From: DAOTVC01 sp034437215 | GTDB taxonomy: Bacteria > Chloroflexota > Anaerolineae > B4-G1 > SLSP01 | Direction of reading: 5' to 3' | NCBI GenBank assembly: GCA_034437215.1 | Contig: DAOTVC010000017.1 | Location: 1-33,822, forward strand | DNA: 33,822 bases | Part shown: positions 21,551 to 29,218 of the stretch, one piece after another | Layout of the letters: each line of letters starts with the position of its first letter | How positions within the stretch are numbered: position 1 is the stretch's first letter | Translations under genes and position numbers: made by a program | Notes under the pieces: generated by a model | The model's database searches: none | Told to the model about the DNA's origin: nothing | Seen by the model: the letters and a program-made list of their open reading frames with translations, nothing else

Positions 21551-22486
21551 ATGAACGGTGAAAGCTACGAGATACTCGTGTTAGGTGCGGCGTGCCTGGA
21601 CATGAAGGTCCGTGCCAAGACCCTGGCCATCGAACCGGGCCACTCCAATCCCGGGCAGATCCGCTGGAGCTGGGGCGGGGTGGCGCGCAACATCGCCGAG
21701 AACCTCACCCGGCTGGGCGCTCATACCCGTCTGATCACGGCCGTCGGCGACGACGAAGCGGGACGGGAGCTCCTCAATCAAGCGCACAGGATCGGCATCG
21801 ACACCGAGGGCAGTCTCGTCGTCACGGGGCAGGAGACGGCTGCCTACGTCGGCGTCTACCACGTCGACGAACGGCTCTGGGTGGCCTTCGACGACATGGC
21901 CATCATCGAGGCCCTCACGCCGGGCTATCTCTACCGCCACCGCCGCTTCTTCAAGCAGGCCGACATGGTCTGTGCAGACGCCAACCTCTCCGCGCGGGCG
22001 CTGGAGACCCTCTTCCGCCTCGCCCAGGAGTACGACGTCCCCATCGTCGTCGATCCGACGACGGCCCTCCTGGCCTCCAAGCTGCGCCCCTACCTGGCAC
22101 AGATCACCGCCATCACGCCCAACCGCCAGGAGGCCGAGGCCCTCCTGCAGGAGCCCCTGCCCGACGATGAAGCGCTCCTCTACGGCGCCCGCAGCCTCGT
22201 CAAGATGGGGGTCGAGCTGGCCATCGTGACCCTCGGGGCCGCCGGGCTGGCCTACGCCACGTCCGAGGAGAGCGGGCGCCTGCCCACCTTCGAAGCGGCG
22301 ATCGTCGACCCCATCGGCGCCGGCGATGCCCTCACCGCCGCCCTCGCCTACGGGCTGATGGAGGAGCTGGCGCCGACGGAGGCCGTCCGCCTGGGGCTGG
22401 CGGCGGCGGCCCAGACGATCATCTGCCAGGAGACGGTCTGCCCGACGCTGAACCTGGAGACCCTCTACGAGCGCCTCGTCGTGTAG
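21551..22486 (+). CDS. PfkB-family carbohydrate/nucleoside kinase, pseudouridine-kinase-like
   Basis: A 311-residue ribokinase-fold kinase. The N-terminal substrate motif reads GHSNPGQIRWSWGGVARNIAENLTRLGA (key residues Asn-Pro-Gly and Gly-Gly-Val-Ala-Arg-Asn), which resembles E. coli YeiC (PsuK). The ATP/catalytic motif is DPIGAGDALTAAL with the catalytic Asp in GAGD, preceded by TLGAAGLAY. It would phosphorylate a sugar or nucleoside at the 5'-hydroxyl. A pseudouridine-5'-phosphate glycosidase gene (psuG) usually accompanies PsuK but is not adjacent, so the substrate assignment is tentative. GGGAGGAG precedes the ATG. The 182-base leader holds the palindrome described above. Confidence 0.9.
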   Translation: MNGESYEILVLGAACLDMKVRAKTLAIEPGHSNPGQIRWSWGGVARNIAENLTRLGAHTRLITAVGDDEAGRELLNQAHRIGIDTEGSLVVTGQETAAYVGVYHVDERLWVAFDDMAIIEALTPGYLYRHRRFFKQADMVCADANLSARALETLFRLAQEYDVPIVVDPTTALLASKLRPYLAQITAITPNRQEAEALLQEPLPDDEALLYGARSLVKMGVELAIVTLGAAGLAYATSEESGRLPTFEAAIVDPIGAGDALTAALAYGLMEELAPTEAVRLGLAAAAQTIICQETVCPTLNLETLYERLVV

Positions 22487-22509
22487 GACTGCAAGCCAAA
22501 GACCTTGGT

Positions 22510-22680
22510 AGGGCTATCGCATCTGACCTCTGGTCGCAGAAATACGGCCTAAAGGCCGGGGATGAAAGGGGATTTTTGGGGCGGGGCAAAGCCCCGCCCC
22601 AAAAATCCCCTCTAAAAAACGCCGCTTCAGCGGCGCACCAGGTAACGCGCTGGGGAAAGTTCTCTAAGTGCGATAGCCCT
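22510..22680. mobile_element. MITE-like non-coding element with perfect 12-bp terminal inverted repeats and nested hairpins
   Basis: AGGGCTATCGCA (22510-22521) and TGCGATAGCCCT (22669-22680) are perfect inverted repeats bounding 171 bp without a gene. Inside are three further perfect or near-perfect hairpins: CGGCCT-AAA-GGCCG-type near 22547, a 20-bp stem with AAA loop (22568-22587 and 22591-22610), and GCCGC-TTCA-GCGGC near 22621. No clear target-site duplication flanks the ends. It fills most of the gap between the kinase and the LCP gene. It may be a non-autonomous transposon remnant, a palindrome-associated IS200/IS605-type derivative, or a structured RNA. Confidence 0.65.
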
Positions 22681-22700
22681 GAAGTCCTCGGTCATTAACG

Positions 22701-22728
22701 TTCCGTAATGGGAAGAGTATGGTATAAT
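22701..22728 (+). promoter_or_regulatory. Promoter for the first LCP gene
   Basis: TTCCGT and a perfect TATAAT are separated by 16 bases, and a TG one base before TATAAT makes an extended -10. It lies just outside the right end of the inverted-repeat element. Confidence 0.65.
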
Positions 22729-22757
22729 CGCCACTGCAGCTACTCGAAGGGCGGTTC

Positions 22758-24134
22758 ATGGAAAGATCAGCAACTCTGGATCAAGACGTGACGGCGCGTC
22801 TGATGCGCCTCGGCATCGTGCTCATCTACCTTCTGGTGACCCTGGTCGCCAGCTTTGCGGTCTTTGTCCAGGTGCGGTCCATGGCCGCAGCCTCGGAGAT
22901 CCTTCCCGATATCACCCTGCGGGAGCGGGGCCCCAGCCCCAACGTGGAGTACGAGGAGGGGGTGACCCTCCCCCGCTGGACGGGCACCGAGCGCCTCACT
23001 ATTCTGCTTCTGGGCATCGATGAGCGGGCCCAGTGGGACGAACCCGCCTGGCGTACCGATACCATGATGGTCGCCACCCTCGATCCGGTCACCCTGCAGG
23101 CCGGCGTGCTCTCCATCCCCCGTGACCTCTGGGTGGAGGTCCCCGGCTACACTCACAGCAAGATCAACACCGCCCACTACATGGGAGATGTGGACCCCTA
23201 TCCCGGAGGCGGGCCCGCCCTCGCCGCCGAGACGGTGGAGCGCGCCCTGGGGATCGAGATCGACTACTACGTGCGCGTCAACTTCCAGGGCTTCATCGAC
23301 CTCGTCAACGAGATCGGCGGCATCGAGATCGACGTCGAGGAGACCATCGACGACCCCCTCTACCCCGACTACAACTATGGGTACGATCCCCTCTACATCG
23401 AGGCGGGGCAACACCACTTCGATGGCGAGATGGCGTTGAAGTACGCCCGCACCCGCCACACCTTCAACGGCGACTTCGATCGCATCCGCCGTCAACAGGA
23501 GGTGGCTCTGGCGGTCCTGGAGAAGATCACCCAGCCGGGGACGATGACCCGCCTCATCACCCGGGCACCCGAGATCTACACCAAGGTGGAGGACTCCATC
23601 AGCACCGATCTCAAGCTCGACCAGATGATGGCGCTCGCCGTGCTCGCCAGCGAGGTCAACCGCGAGGAGGTCCGCTCGGCCTCCATCGACGAGAACTGCA
23701 CCCAGCCCTGGCGCACGACGGACGAACTGCAGCTGGACGTCCTCGTCCCCAACCGGGAGTGCATGCGGGACCGCGTACAGTACGTCTTCGGGCTGCTGGA
23801 TACGCTCGAGGTGGAGATCCCCACGGTGAACGAGACGAGCGCGACGGTCTCGGTGCTCAACGGGACGGAGACGCCGGGGTTGGCGGCCACCACGGCCGAC
23901 TATCTCGCCGCACAGGGGATCCCCGTCACCATCTACGACAACGCCGACCGGCAGGACTACGACAGCTCGCTGGTGATTCTCAACCGGGAGAGGTCCACCC
24001 TGGCCGCACGTATCACCGAGGCCCTGGGGCTGCCCACGTCTGCCGTTGCCAAGGGAGAGAACCCCACGGCAGAGTACGACGTGGTCGTGATCCTGGGTAG
24101 GGACTACGCGGAGAGCATTACCTCGTCCCCCTGA
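22758..24134 (+). CDS. LytR-CpsA-Psr (LCP) family envelope glycopolymer transferase, copy 1
   Basis: A 458-residue membrane-anchored enzyme: a short cytosolic tail, one transmembrane helix (about 16-38), an extracellular LCP domain and a C-terminal LytR_C domain. LCP landmarks are LLLGIDERAQ, RTDTMMVATLDP, GVLSIPRDLWVEVPGY, KINTAHY, the FQGFIDLVNEIGGIEIDV stretch, YARTRHTFNGDFDRIRRQQ. The LytR_C domain begins ATVSVLNGTETPG. LCP proteins attach polyprenyl-linked glycans to the wall or other acceptors, a role compatible with the WecA-like enzyme at 12555. Two cysteines (DENCTQPW, NRECMRD) are shared with the second copy and may form a disulfide. It converges on the cyclase gene with a nine-base gap. 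Confidence 0.94.
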   Translation: MERSATLDQDVTARLMRLGIVLIYLLVTLVASFAVFVQVRSMAAASEILPDITLRERGPSPNVEYEEGVTLPRWTGTERLTILLLGIDERAQWDEPAWRTDTMMVATLDPVTLQAGVLSIPRDLWVEVPGYTHSKINTAHYMGDVDPYPGGGPALAAETVERALGIEIDYYVRVNFQGFIDLVNEIGGIEIDVEETIDDPLYPDYNYGYDPLYIEAGQHHFDGEMALKYARTRHTFNGDFDRIRRQQEVALAVLEKITQPGTMTRLITRAPEIYTKVEDSISTDLKLDQMMALAVLASEVNREEVRSASIDENCTQPWRTTDELQLDVLVPNRECMRDRVQYVFGLLDTLEVEIPTVNETSATVSVLNGTETPGLAATTADYLAAQGIPVTIYDNADRQDYDSSLVILNRERSTLAARITEALGLPTSAVAKGENPTAEYDVVVILGRDYAESITSSP

Positions 24135-24143
24135 TCCGCGCTC

Positions 24144-25100
24144 TCACCGCTCCTCAAGGCGGAGAGCGTAGAGGGAGACCGGCTTCTTCTTCCCCCGCAC
24201 CTCGACCTCGCCCCGGGGCTCCAGGGACAGCCGCTCGCTGACCACCCGCGCCGTCTCCTCGTCGAGCAAGACGAGGGCCTCCAGGCGCTTCGTCAACCCC
24301 TGCAGACGGCTGGCGACGTTAACGGCGTCGCCGATGACCGTGTACTCCAGCCGCTCCCGGCTGCCCACGTTCCCGGCGATGACCCGCCCCGTGGCGATCC
24401 CCACGCCGATGCTGATCTCGGGTTCGCCCCGGCTCCGCTGGTCGGCGTTGAAGTCCTCGAGAGCCCCTGCCATCCCCTGCGCTGTCCGGACCGCCTGCAG
24501 AGCCTGCTCCCGGAGAGGGTTGAGGGGCGAGCCGAAGACCGCCAACAGACTGTCACCCCCGAACTTGTTGACAAGCCCGCCGCGCTCCCGCACTACGTGG
24601 GACATGACCGCGAAGTAGCGGTTCAAGAGCGCGATGAGCGCCTGGGGATCCATCTGCTCCGTCATCGAGGTGAAGCCCCGGATGTCCGAGAAGAGGACGG
24701 TAGCGCGGGTCAGCTGCCCTCCCAGCTCCGCGCCGTGGGCGATGGCGTGGGTGGCCACCTCCGGGGTGACATAGAGGTTGAAGAGCTGCCGGATGACCTC
24801 CTCCTGGCGCAGACCGGCGACCATGGCGTTGAAGCCGGCTGCCAGATCTCCGAATTCGTCGTTCGACAGCATAAGAGAAGCAGGCAGCAGAAGATAGAGG
24901 ACGATCTGCAAAAAGGGAGGAGCCATAGCGAGCGTGCTGAAGTAGGCGCTACCCTGGATGGTGAAGAAAAACGAGGCCAGAATCGCACCGAGGGAGTTGG
25001 CGAGGATGGTCAACAGATCCATCTTGCGCCGGATCCCTCTACGCCGGGCATGTTCCGCTGGCGAGATACCGGTCAGGGGTTGATCGGACTTCGGATTCAT
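24144..25100 (-). CDS. Membrane-anchored class III adenylate/guanylate cyclase with partial HAMP domain
   Basis: A 318-residue protein with two N-terminal hydrophobic segments (about 28-50 and 56-78), a short HAMP-like stretch SNDEFGDLAAGFNAMVAGLRQEE (79-101) and a class III cyclase domain. Catalytic features are visible: metal-binding Asp in VLFSDIRGFTS, NKFGGDSLLAVFG with Lys and the second Asp, and the C-terminal GNVGSRERLEYTVIGDAVNVASRL region with the transition-state Arg/Asn. A Lys in KFGGD favours ATP, giving cAMP, but that is an inference. The first HAMP helix is missing, so the second membrane helix runs almost directly into the HAMP second half. The start is ATG 25100 with GAGGG upstream. 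Confidence 0.9.
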   Translation of the reverse strand: MNPKSDQPLTGISPAEHARRRGIRRKMDLLTILANSLGAILASFFFTIQGSAYFSTLAMAPPFLQIVLYLLLPASLMLSNDEFGDLAAGFNAMVAGLRQEEVIRQLFNLYVTPEVATHAIAHGAELGGQLTRATVLFSDIRGFTSMTEQMDPQALIALLNRYFAVMSHVVRERGGLVNKFGGDSLLAVFGSPLNPLREQALQAVRTAQGMAGALEDFNADQRSRGEPEISIGVGIATGRVIAGNVGSRERLEYTVIGDAVNVASRLQGLTKRLEALVLLDEETARVVSERLSLEPRGEVEVRGKKKPVSLYALRLEER

Positions 25101-25167
25101 ACGCCCTCACTCTCATGGCAAATGTGGCGCGGAGTTAATGAAATGATGACTCTACTGAAGAAAGACT

Positions 25168-25327
25168 GACTCTGCTGAAAAAAGCCTTTTTACCACAGAG
25201 GGCACGGAGATTTGTTAAATTGGACTTCATAAAATCAGGCACAAGAGCGCTTTTTATAAAGATATTTCACTATCTCTTTGGTTTTCTCGGTGTTCTCCGT
25301 GTTGGAAGGAGTTTTTTCAGGGCAGTC
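25168..25327. repeat. CACGGAG-type inverted-repeat element, copy B
   Basis: A 160-bp relative of the element at 2066-2226, sharing CTGAAAAAAG, TTTTACCAC, CACGGAGATTT, a GACTTCA core and TTTTCTCxGTGTTCTC. Its ends GACTCTGCTGAAAAAA and, on the other strand, GACTGCCCTGAAAAAA are near-perfect terminal inverted repeats. A 20-bp imperfect tandem copy of the left end precedes it at 25148-25167. It is the leftmost part of a 443-base gene-free gap (25101-25543) made almost wholly of repeats. Confidence 0.75.
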
Positions 25328-25335
25328 AAGACTAG

Positions 25336-25450
25336 CTAACCGCAGAGAGCGCAGAGAACGCAAAGTTGAGATACAGATTATTCATTCATCGAGGCGTAAA
25401 CCTTAGAGATATTAAATTATCTTTGCGACCCCTGCGTCCTTTGCGGTTAG
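25336..25450. repeat. CGCAGAG-type inverted repeat with 30-bp arms
   Basis: A 30-base left arm (25336-25365, beginning CTAACCGCA and ending CGCAAAG) and a right arm (25421-25450) are inverted copies matching at 24 of 30 positions. Most mismatches are transitions. The 55-base centre is very AT-rich. It follows copy B after eight bases. Confidence 0.7.
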
Positions 25451-25457
25451 TCCCCAC

Positions 25458-25509
25458 CTTCTTTCAGGAGAGCCAATGATGGCTCCACTGAAAAAAGAGC
25501 TCTTACCAC
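25458..25509. repeat. Abutting end fragments of further CACGGAG-type elements
   Basis: TTCTTTCAGGAGAGCC is the right-end sequence of copy A. Six bases later GGCTCCACTGAAAAAAGAGC and CTTACCAC reproduce a left end, after which similarity stops. This looks like a nested or truncated copy. The remaining bases up to ruvB (25510-25543) hold nothing recognisable. Confidence 0.6.
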
Positions 25510-25543
25510 ACCCTGTAGGACTAGCCAAGGAAGACGCGAGCGG

Positions 25544-26566
25544 CTAAAAGAGGGTGCCCTGCTCCATCCGGTCGTAGGGGATGCCGAGATGCTCGTAGGC
25601 GAGAGGGGTCGCGACGCGCCCCCGGGGTGTGCGGTCGATGAAGCCCAGCTGCAGAAGGTAGGGCTCGACGACGTCCATGATGGTGTCGGCGGCCTCACCG
25701 ATGGAGGCGGCGATGGTGTCCAGTCCCACCGGCCCGCCCCCGAACTTCTCGATAATCGCCCGCAGCACCCGGCGGTCGAGGTCGTCCAAACCCTGGGCGT
25801 CGATCTCCAGCAGGGCCAGGGCCTCGTCCGCGATCTCGCCGGAGACGACGCCGTCGGCTCGCACCTGGGCGTAGTCCCGCACCCGGCGCAGCAGGCGCAG
25901 GGCAACGCGGGGCGTGCCCCGGCCCCGGCGGGCGATCTCGGCCCGCCCCTCCGGTTCGAGGGGAACTCCGAGCACGATGGCGGCCCGCTCCACGATCCGC
26001 TCCAGGGCCTCCTGATCGTAGAAGTTGAGGCGATAGACGGCGCCGAAGCGGGTGCGCAGGGGGGCCGAGAGGAGGGCCAGCCGCGTGGTCGCTCCCACCA
26101 CCGTGAAACGCGGGAGGCTCAGGCGCACCGTGCGGGCCCCCGGTCCCTGCCCGATCACCAGATCGAGGGCGTAGTCCTCCATGGCGGGATAGAGGATCTC
26201 CTCCACCACCTTGCCCAGGCGGTGGATCTCGTCGATGAAGAGCACCTCTTTCTCCCGCAGATTGCTCAGGATCGCCGCCAGGTCGCCGGCCCGCTCGATG
26301 GCCGGCCCCGCGGTGACCCGAATGTTGGACTCCATCTCGTTGGAGATGATGTGGGCCAGCGTCGTCTTGCCCAGACCCGGCGGACCGTAGAAGAGGACGT
26401 GCTCCAGCGCCTCCTGGCGCCCGCGCGCCGCCTCGATGAGGATCCGCAGGTTCTCTCGGACCCGATCCTGCCCGATGAGGGCGTCGAGACGTTGGGGGCG
26501 CAGAGCGCCGTCGAGCCGCACCTCCTCGGGCTTGGCCTCCGGGGTCACCGTACGTCGTTCTGACAT
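25544..26566 (-). CDS. ruvB: Holliday junction branch migration helicase RuvB
   Basis: A 340-residue AAA+ motor that, with RuvA, drives branch migration of Holliday junctions. The protein has LRPQRLDALIGQ, Walker A YGPPGLGKTTLA, VTAGPAIERAGDLAAILSNL, Walker B LFIDEIHRL, sensor 1 VVGATTR, arginine finger region APLRTRFG and the C-terminal winged helix ending RTPRGRVATPLAYEHLG. Length is normal. ATG 26566 is used because sequence before it is unlike the family; the ribosome site is weak (AGG nine bases away). It lies 19 bases after the second LCP gene and probably depends on that gene's promoter. ruvA and ruvC are not in the window. Confidence 0.97.
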   Translation of the reverse strand: MSERRTVTPEAKPEEVRLDGALRPQRLDALIGQDRVRENLRILIEAARGRQEALEHVLFYGPPGLGKTTLAHIISNEMESNIRVTAGPAIERAGDLAAILSNLREKEVLFIDEIHRLGKVVEEILYPAMEDYALDLVIGQGPGARTVRLSLPRFTVVGATTRLALLSAPLRTRFGAVYRLNFYDQEALERIVERAAIVLGVPLEPEGRAEIARRGRGTPRVALRLLRRVRDYAQVRADGVVSGEIADEALALLEIDAQGLDDLDRRVLRAIIEKFGGGPVGLDTIAASIGEAADTIMDVVEPYLLQLGFIDRTPRGRVATPLAYEHLGIPYDRMEQGTLF

Positions 26567-26585
26567 CAGCGAGGACCTTTCTGGG

Positions 26586-27962
26586 TTAGGGTGAGACCGA
26601 GACCGAGGGCGGACCCTGGTAGTCACTCCCCAGGATCACGACGATGTCCTGGTTCGCCGTGGGATTCGCGCCGCTCGTGACCGCCGACTCAGGCAGGTTG
26701 AGCATCAAGCGCAGCTGGGCTGCCGTCGCGGGCTTGGGACGGTTGACGATGATGAGGGAGGTGACGTAATCCAGCCGGTCGGCGTTGTCGAAGTCGGTGA
26801 CCTGCAGCCCGTTGTCGATGAGATAGCGTGCCGTCGTCGAAGCCAGCCCCACCTCCGGGGTGCCGTTCAGCACGGCGATGGTCGCCCCCTCCTCCGCCAC
26901 CGAGGGCCCTTCCACGAGCTCGGAGAGACCGAAGACGTAGTCACGCACCTGGCGCATGCAGTCACGGAGAGGGACGAGCACCTGAGCGCCCGTGGGCGTC
27001 ACCCAACTGTTGGTACACTTCTCGTCGATGACCCCGAAGCGGATCTCTTCTCGGTTGACCTTGAGGGCGAGCCCTCCCAGGGCGAGCATCTCGTCGAGGG
27101 TCATGTTGGTGCTCACGGAATCCTCCACCGTGGCGAAGATATCGTTGGCCCGGGTTGCCAACTGGGGCAGCATCTCCAGGCTCGTCACCCGGTCCAGGAT
27201 CGCCAACATCACCTTCTGCTGGCGCCGCGTGCGGTCGAAGTCGCTGCTGCCGTGGCGGGTGCGGGCATACTTGAGCGCCATCTCCCCGTCGAAGTGGTGC
27301 AGGCCCGGCTCGATGTGGAGCACTTCCGTGCGGTAGTCGTCGGTCGGGTAGGAATCGTCGTGGATGGTCTTCTCCACGTTGACGTCAATACCGCCGATGA
27401 GATCCACCAGGTCAACGAAGCCCTGGAAGTTCAGGCGGGCATAGTAGTTGACGGGCACGCCCAGGTTGTACTCGACGGTCTCCATGGCCAGACCCGGCCC
27501 CCCGTCGGGATTGCCTTCGTAGTCGTAGAGATCGCCCAGGAAGTGGGCCGTGTTGATGCGTGCGTCCTGATAACCGGGTATGGGGACCCAAAGATCGCGG
27601 GGGATGGAGAGCATCCCCGCCTTGAGGGTAACCGGATCGAGAGTCAAGAGCATCATGGTATCGGTGCGGAAGGGGCCCTTCTCCTGTTGGCGCTCGTCGA
27701 TCCCCAGAACGAGGATGGTCACGCGCCCGGTGCCCGTCCAGGTAGGGATGATCTGTCCCGGTTTGCGTTCGACGTAGGGGCTCTCGCTCTCCGTGGCACC
27801 GCTCACGCCGGGCAGGACACCGGAGTCGGAGACCTCCTGGCGCAGTAAGGAGAGCAGAAACATCCCCGCGGCTACCGTGATCGCCAGGAAGACGACCACG
27901 AGCAGGCCGGTGAGGATAACGGGCATCTGTTGGCGTCGCCGATAGGCTTGATTCCGAGCCAT
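26586..27962 (-). CDS. LytR-CpsA-Psr (LCP) family envelope glycopolymer transferase, copy 2
   Basis: A 458-residue paralogue of the protein at 22758-24134, with the same architecture: basic cytosolic tail, transmembrane helix (about 13-36), LCP domain and LytR_C domain. Matching landmarks are LVLGIDERQQ, RTDTMMLLTLDP, GMLSIPRDLWVPIPGY, RINTAHF, FQGFVDLVDLIGGIDVNV and YARTRHGSSDFDRTRRQQ, and both share the FDGEMALKYARTRH block exactly. Paired cysteines DEKCTNSW and LRDCMRQ correspond to those in copy 1. It attaches envelope glycans by family inference. GGGAGG lies 13 bases before the ATG, a long spacing. It leads ruvB in what looks like a two-gene operon. Confidence 0.94.
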   Translation of the reverse strand: MARNQAYRRRQQMPVILTGLLVVVFLAITVAAGMFLLSLLRQEVSDSGVLPGVSGATESESPYVERKPGQIIPTWTGTGRVTILVLGIDERQQEKGPFRTDTMMLLTLDPVTLKAGMLSIPRDLWVPIPGYQDARINTAHFLGDLYDYEGNPDGGPGLAMETVEYNLGVPVNYYARLNFQGFVDLVDLIGGIDVNVEKTIHDDSYPTDDYRTEVLHIEPGLHHFDGEMALKYARTRHGSSDFDRTRRQQKVMLAILDRVTSLEMLPQLATRANDIFATVEDSVSTNMTLDEMLALGGLALKVNREEIRFGVIDEKCTNSWVTPTGAQVLVPLRDCMRQVRDYVFGLSELVEGPSVAEEGATIAVLNGTPEVGLASTTARYLIDNGLQVTDFDNADRLDYVTSLIIVNRPKPATAAQLRLMLNLPESAVTSGANPTANQDIVVILGSDYQGPPSVSVSP

Positions 27963-27994
27963 ACTTATCTCTTGACCTCCCTTGTACAGAGGTG

Positions 27995-28003
27995 ATTATA
28001 CCA
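27995..28003 (-). promoter_or_regulatory. Extended -10 promoter for the LCP copy 2/ruvB operon
   Basis: On the minus strand TGGTATAAT is a perfect extended -10 without a clear -35 box. The same TGGTATAAT word drives the other LCP gene. Confidence 0.6.
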
Positions 28004-28044
28004 TATCCAAGCCTCCAGGCAGGTGAGGTGTCCGGATAGATCCT

Positions 28045-29211
28045 TCAGGTGGCGTTCGCTAGGGAGTGGAGGGCTGCCTCCCAGTGGTCGAGCATCCGGT
28101 CGGCGTCGTAGTGGGTGTTGACGAAGTGCTGCCCGGCACTTCCGATGCGTGCGCGCGCTTCGGGGTGGTTCAGGAGATCGATGACGGCGGCGGCGAAGTC
28201 CTGAGGCTCGTCGGCGACGAGTAGGTGCTCGCCCGGTCGTCCCCCCAGTCCGTGGTTGCTCACCGAGGTGGCGACGACGGGCACGCCCATCCCCATAGCA
28301 TCCACCACCTTCTGCAGCAGACCTCCGGCGACGAGCAGGGGGGAGACGAAGACCGCCGCCGAGCGGTACCAGGCAGCCAAGTCCTCTACGAAGCCGGTGA
28401 CGATGATCTGCTCACCATCGTGCAGCGCCTCGAGCTCCTTCGGGGGATTGGAGCCCACGACCAGGAAGCGGGCCTCGGGTACCCGAGCGACGATCTCGGG
28501 CCACACCTGAGCCAGGAACCAGTGAACGGCCTGGACGTTGAAGGTGCGTCCCATCGCCCCGACGAAGAGGAGGTTCAAGCCCTCCCTTAACGCCACCTCC
28601 CCACCTGATTCCGGGGGGAGGTTGGGGGAGAGGGGCAGGAGCAGCACAGGATGGGGAGCGCAGGCGGGGGCCAGCAGGCGCCGGTCCCCCTCCGAGATGG
28701 CGGCGATGAGGTGAAAGCGCCGGTAGAGCCGGGGCTCGACACACCGAAAGAGAGCCTCCAACAGCCGGGCCCTCAGCCGCCTCCAGCCCTGCCGCACCGC
28801 AGCCTGTTGGGCCATGAGAAACCAGTTGACGTCGTGGGCCCGAAAGGAGGTGCAGGGGTGCTCGATCCCCAGGAGCACGAAGGCCGTCTGGGCGAACTCG
28901 ACGTGGAGCACGTCGGGGCGCGTCTCCTGGAGAGCCTGGAGGACAGTGCGGCGCAGGGCCAGGTAACTGCGTAACAGAGCCAGAGGACGGGGGCCGGGGA
29001 GGGAGCAGTGGTGGGGGACGGTGTAGACGCGCGCGCAGAGGGGACGGACGACGTCCAGCTGCTCCCGCTCCCGATCCTCGATGCGCGCCACCAGGACGAG
29101 CTCGTGCCCGCGCGCCCGCAGCGCTTCGAGCAGCCGGTAGACGGATTGACCGCCGGCATGCCCGACGCCGGGAGCGGGAAACTGCTTGTAGGCGACGAGG
29201 ATGCGGGCCAT
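28045..29211 (-). CDS. Family 4 (GT-B) glycosyltransferase
   Basis: A 388-residue cytosolic glycosyltransferase. The acceptor-side N-terminus shows GVGHAGGQSVYRLLEALRARGHEL, and the donor-side half shows NLLFVGAMGRTFNVQAVHWFL, ARFLVVGSNPP, VTGFVEDLAAWYRSAAVFVSPLLVAGGLLQKVVDAMGMGVPVVAT, the family's nucleotide-sugar site. In the usual E-x7-E position the sequence reads GGLLQKVVDAMGMG, so the first Glu is replaced. The substrate is unknown. It begins seven bases after the RNase J stop and is presumably co-transcribed with it, which is an unusual pairing. A surface polysaccharide role is inferred from the window's other envelope genes. Confidence 0.9.
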   Translation of the reverse strand: MARILVAYKQFPAPGVGHAGGQSVYRLLEALRARGHELVLVARIEDREREQLDVVRPLCARVYTVPHHCSLPGPRPLALLRSYLALRRTVLQALQETRPDVLHVEFAQTAFVLLGIEHPCTSFRAHDVNWFLMAQQAAVRQGWRRLRARLLEALFRCVEPRLYRRFHLIAAISEGDRRLLAPACAPHPVLLLPLSPNLPPESGGEVALREGLNLLFVGAMGRTFNVQAVHWFLAQVWPEIVARVPEARFLVVGSNPPKELEALHDGEQIIVTGFVEDLAAWYRSAAVFVSPLLVAGGLLQKVVDAMGMGVPVVATSVSNHGLGGRPGEHLLVADEPQDFAAAVIDLLNHPEARARIGSAGQHFVNTHYDADRMLDHWEAALHSLANAT

Positions 29212-29218
29212 ACTACGC

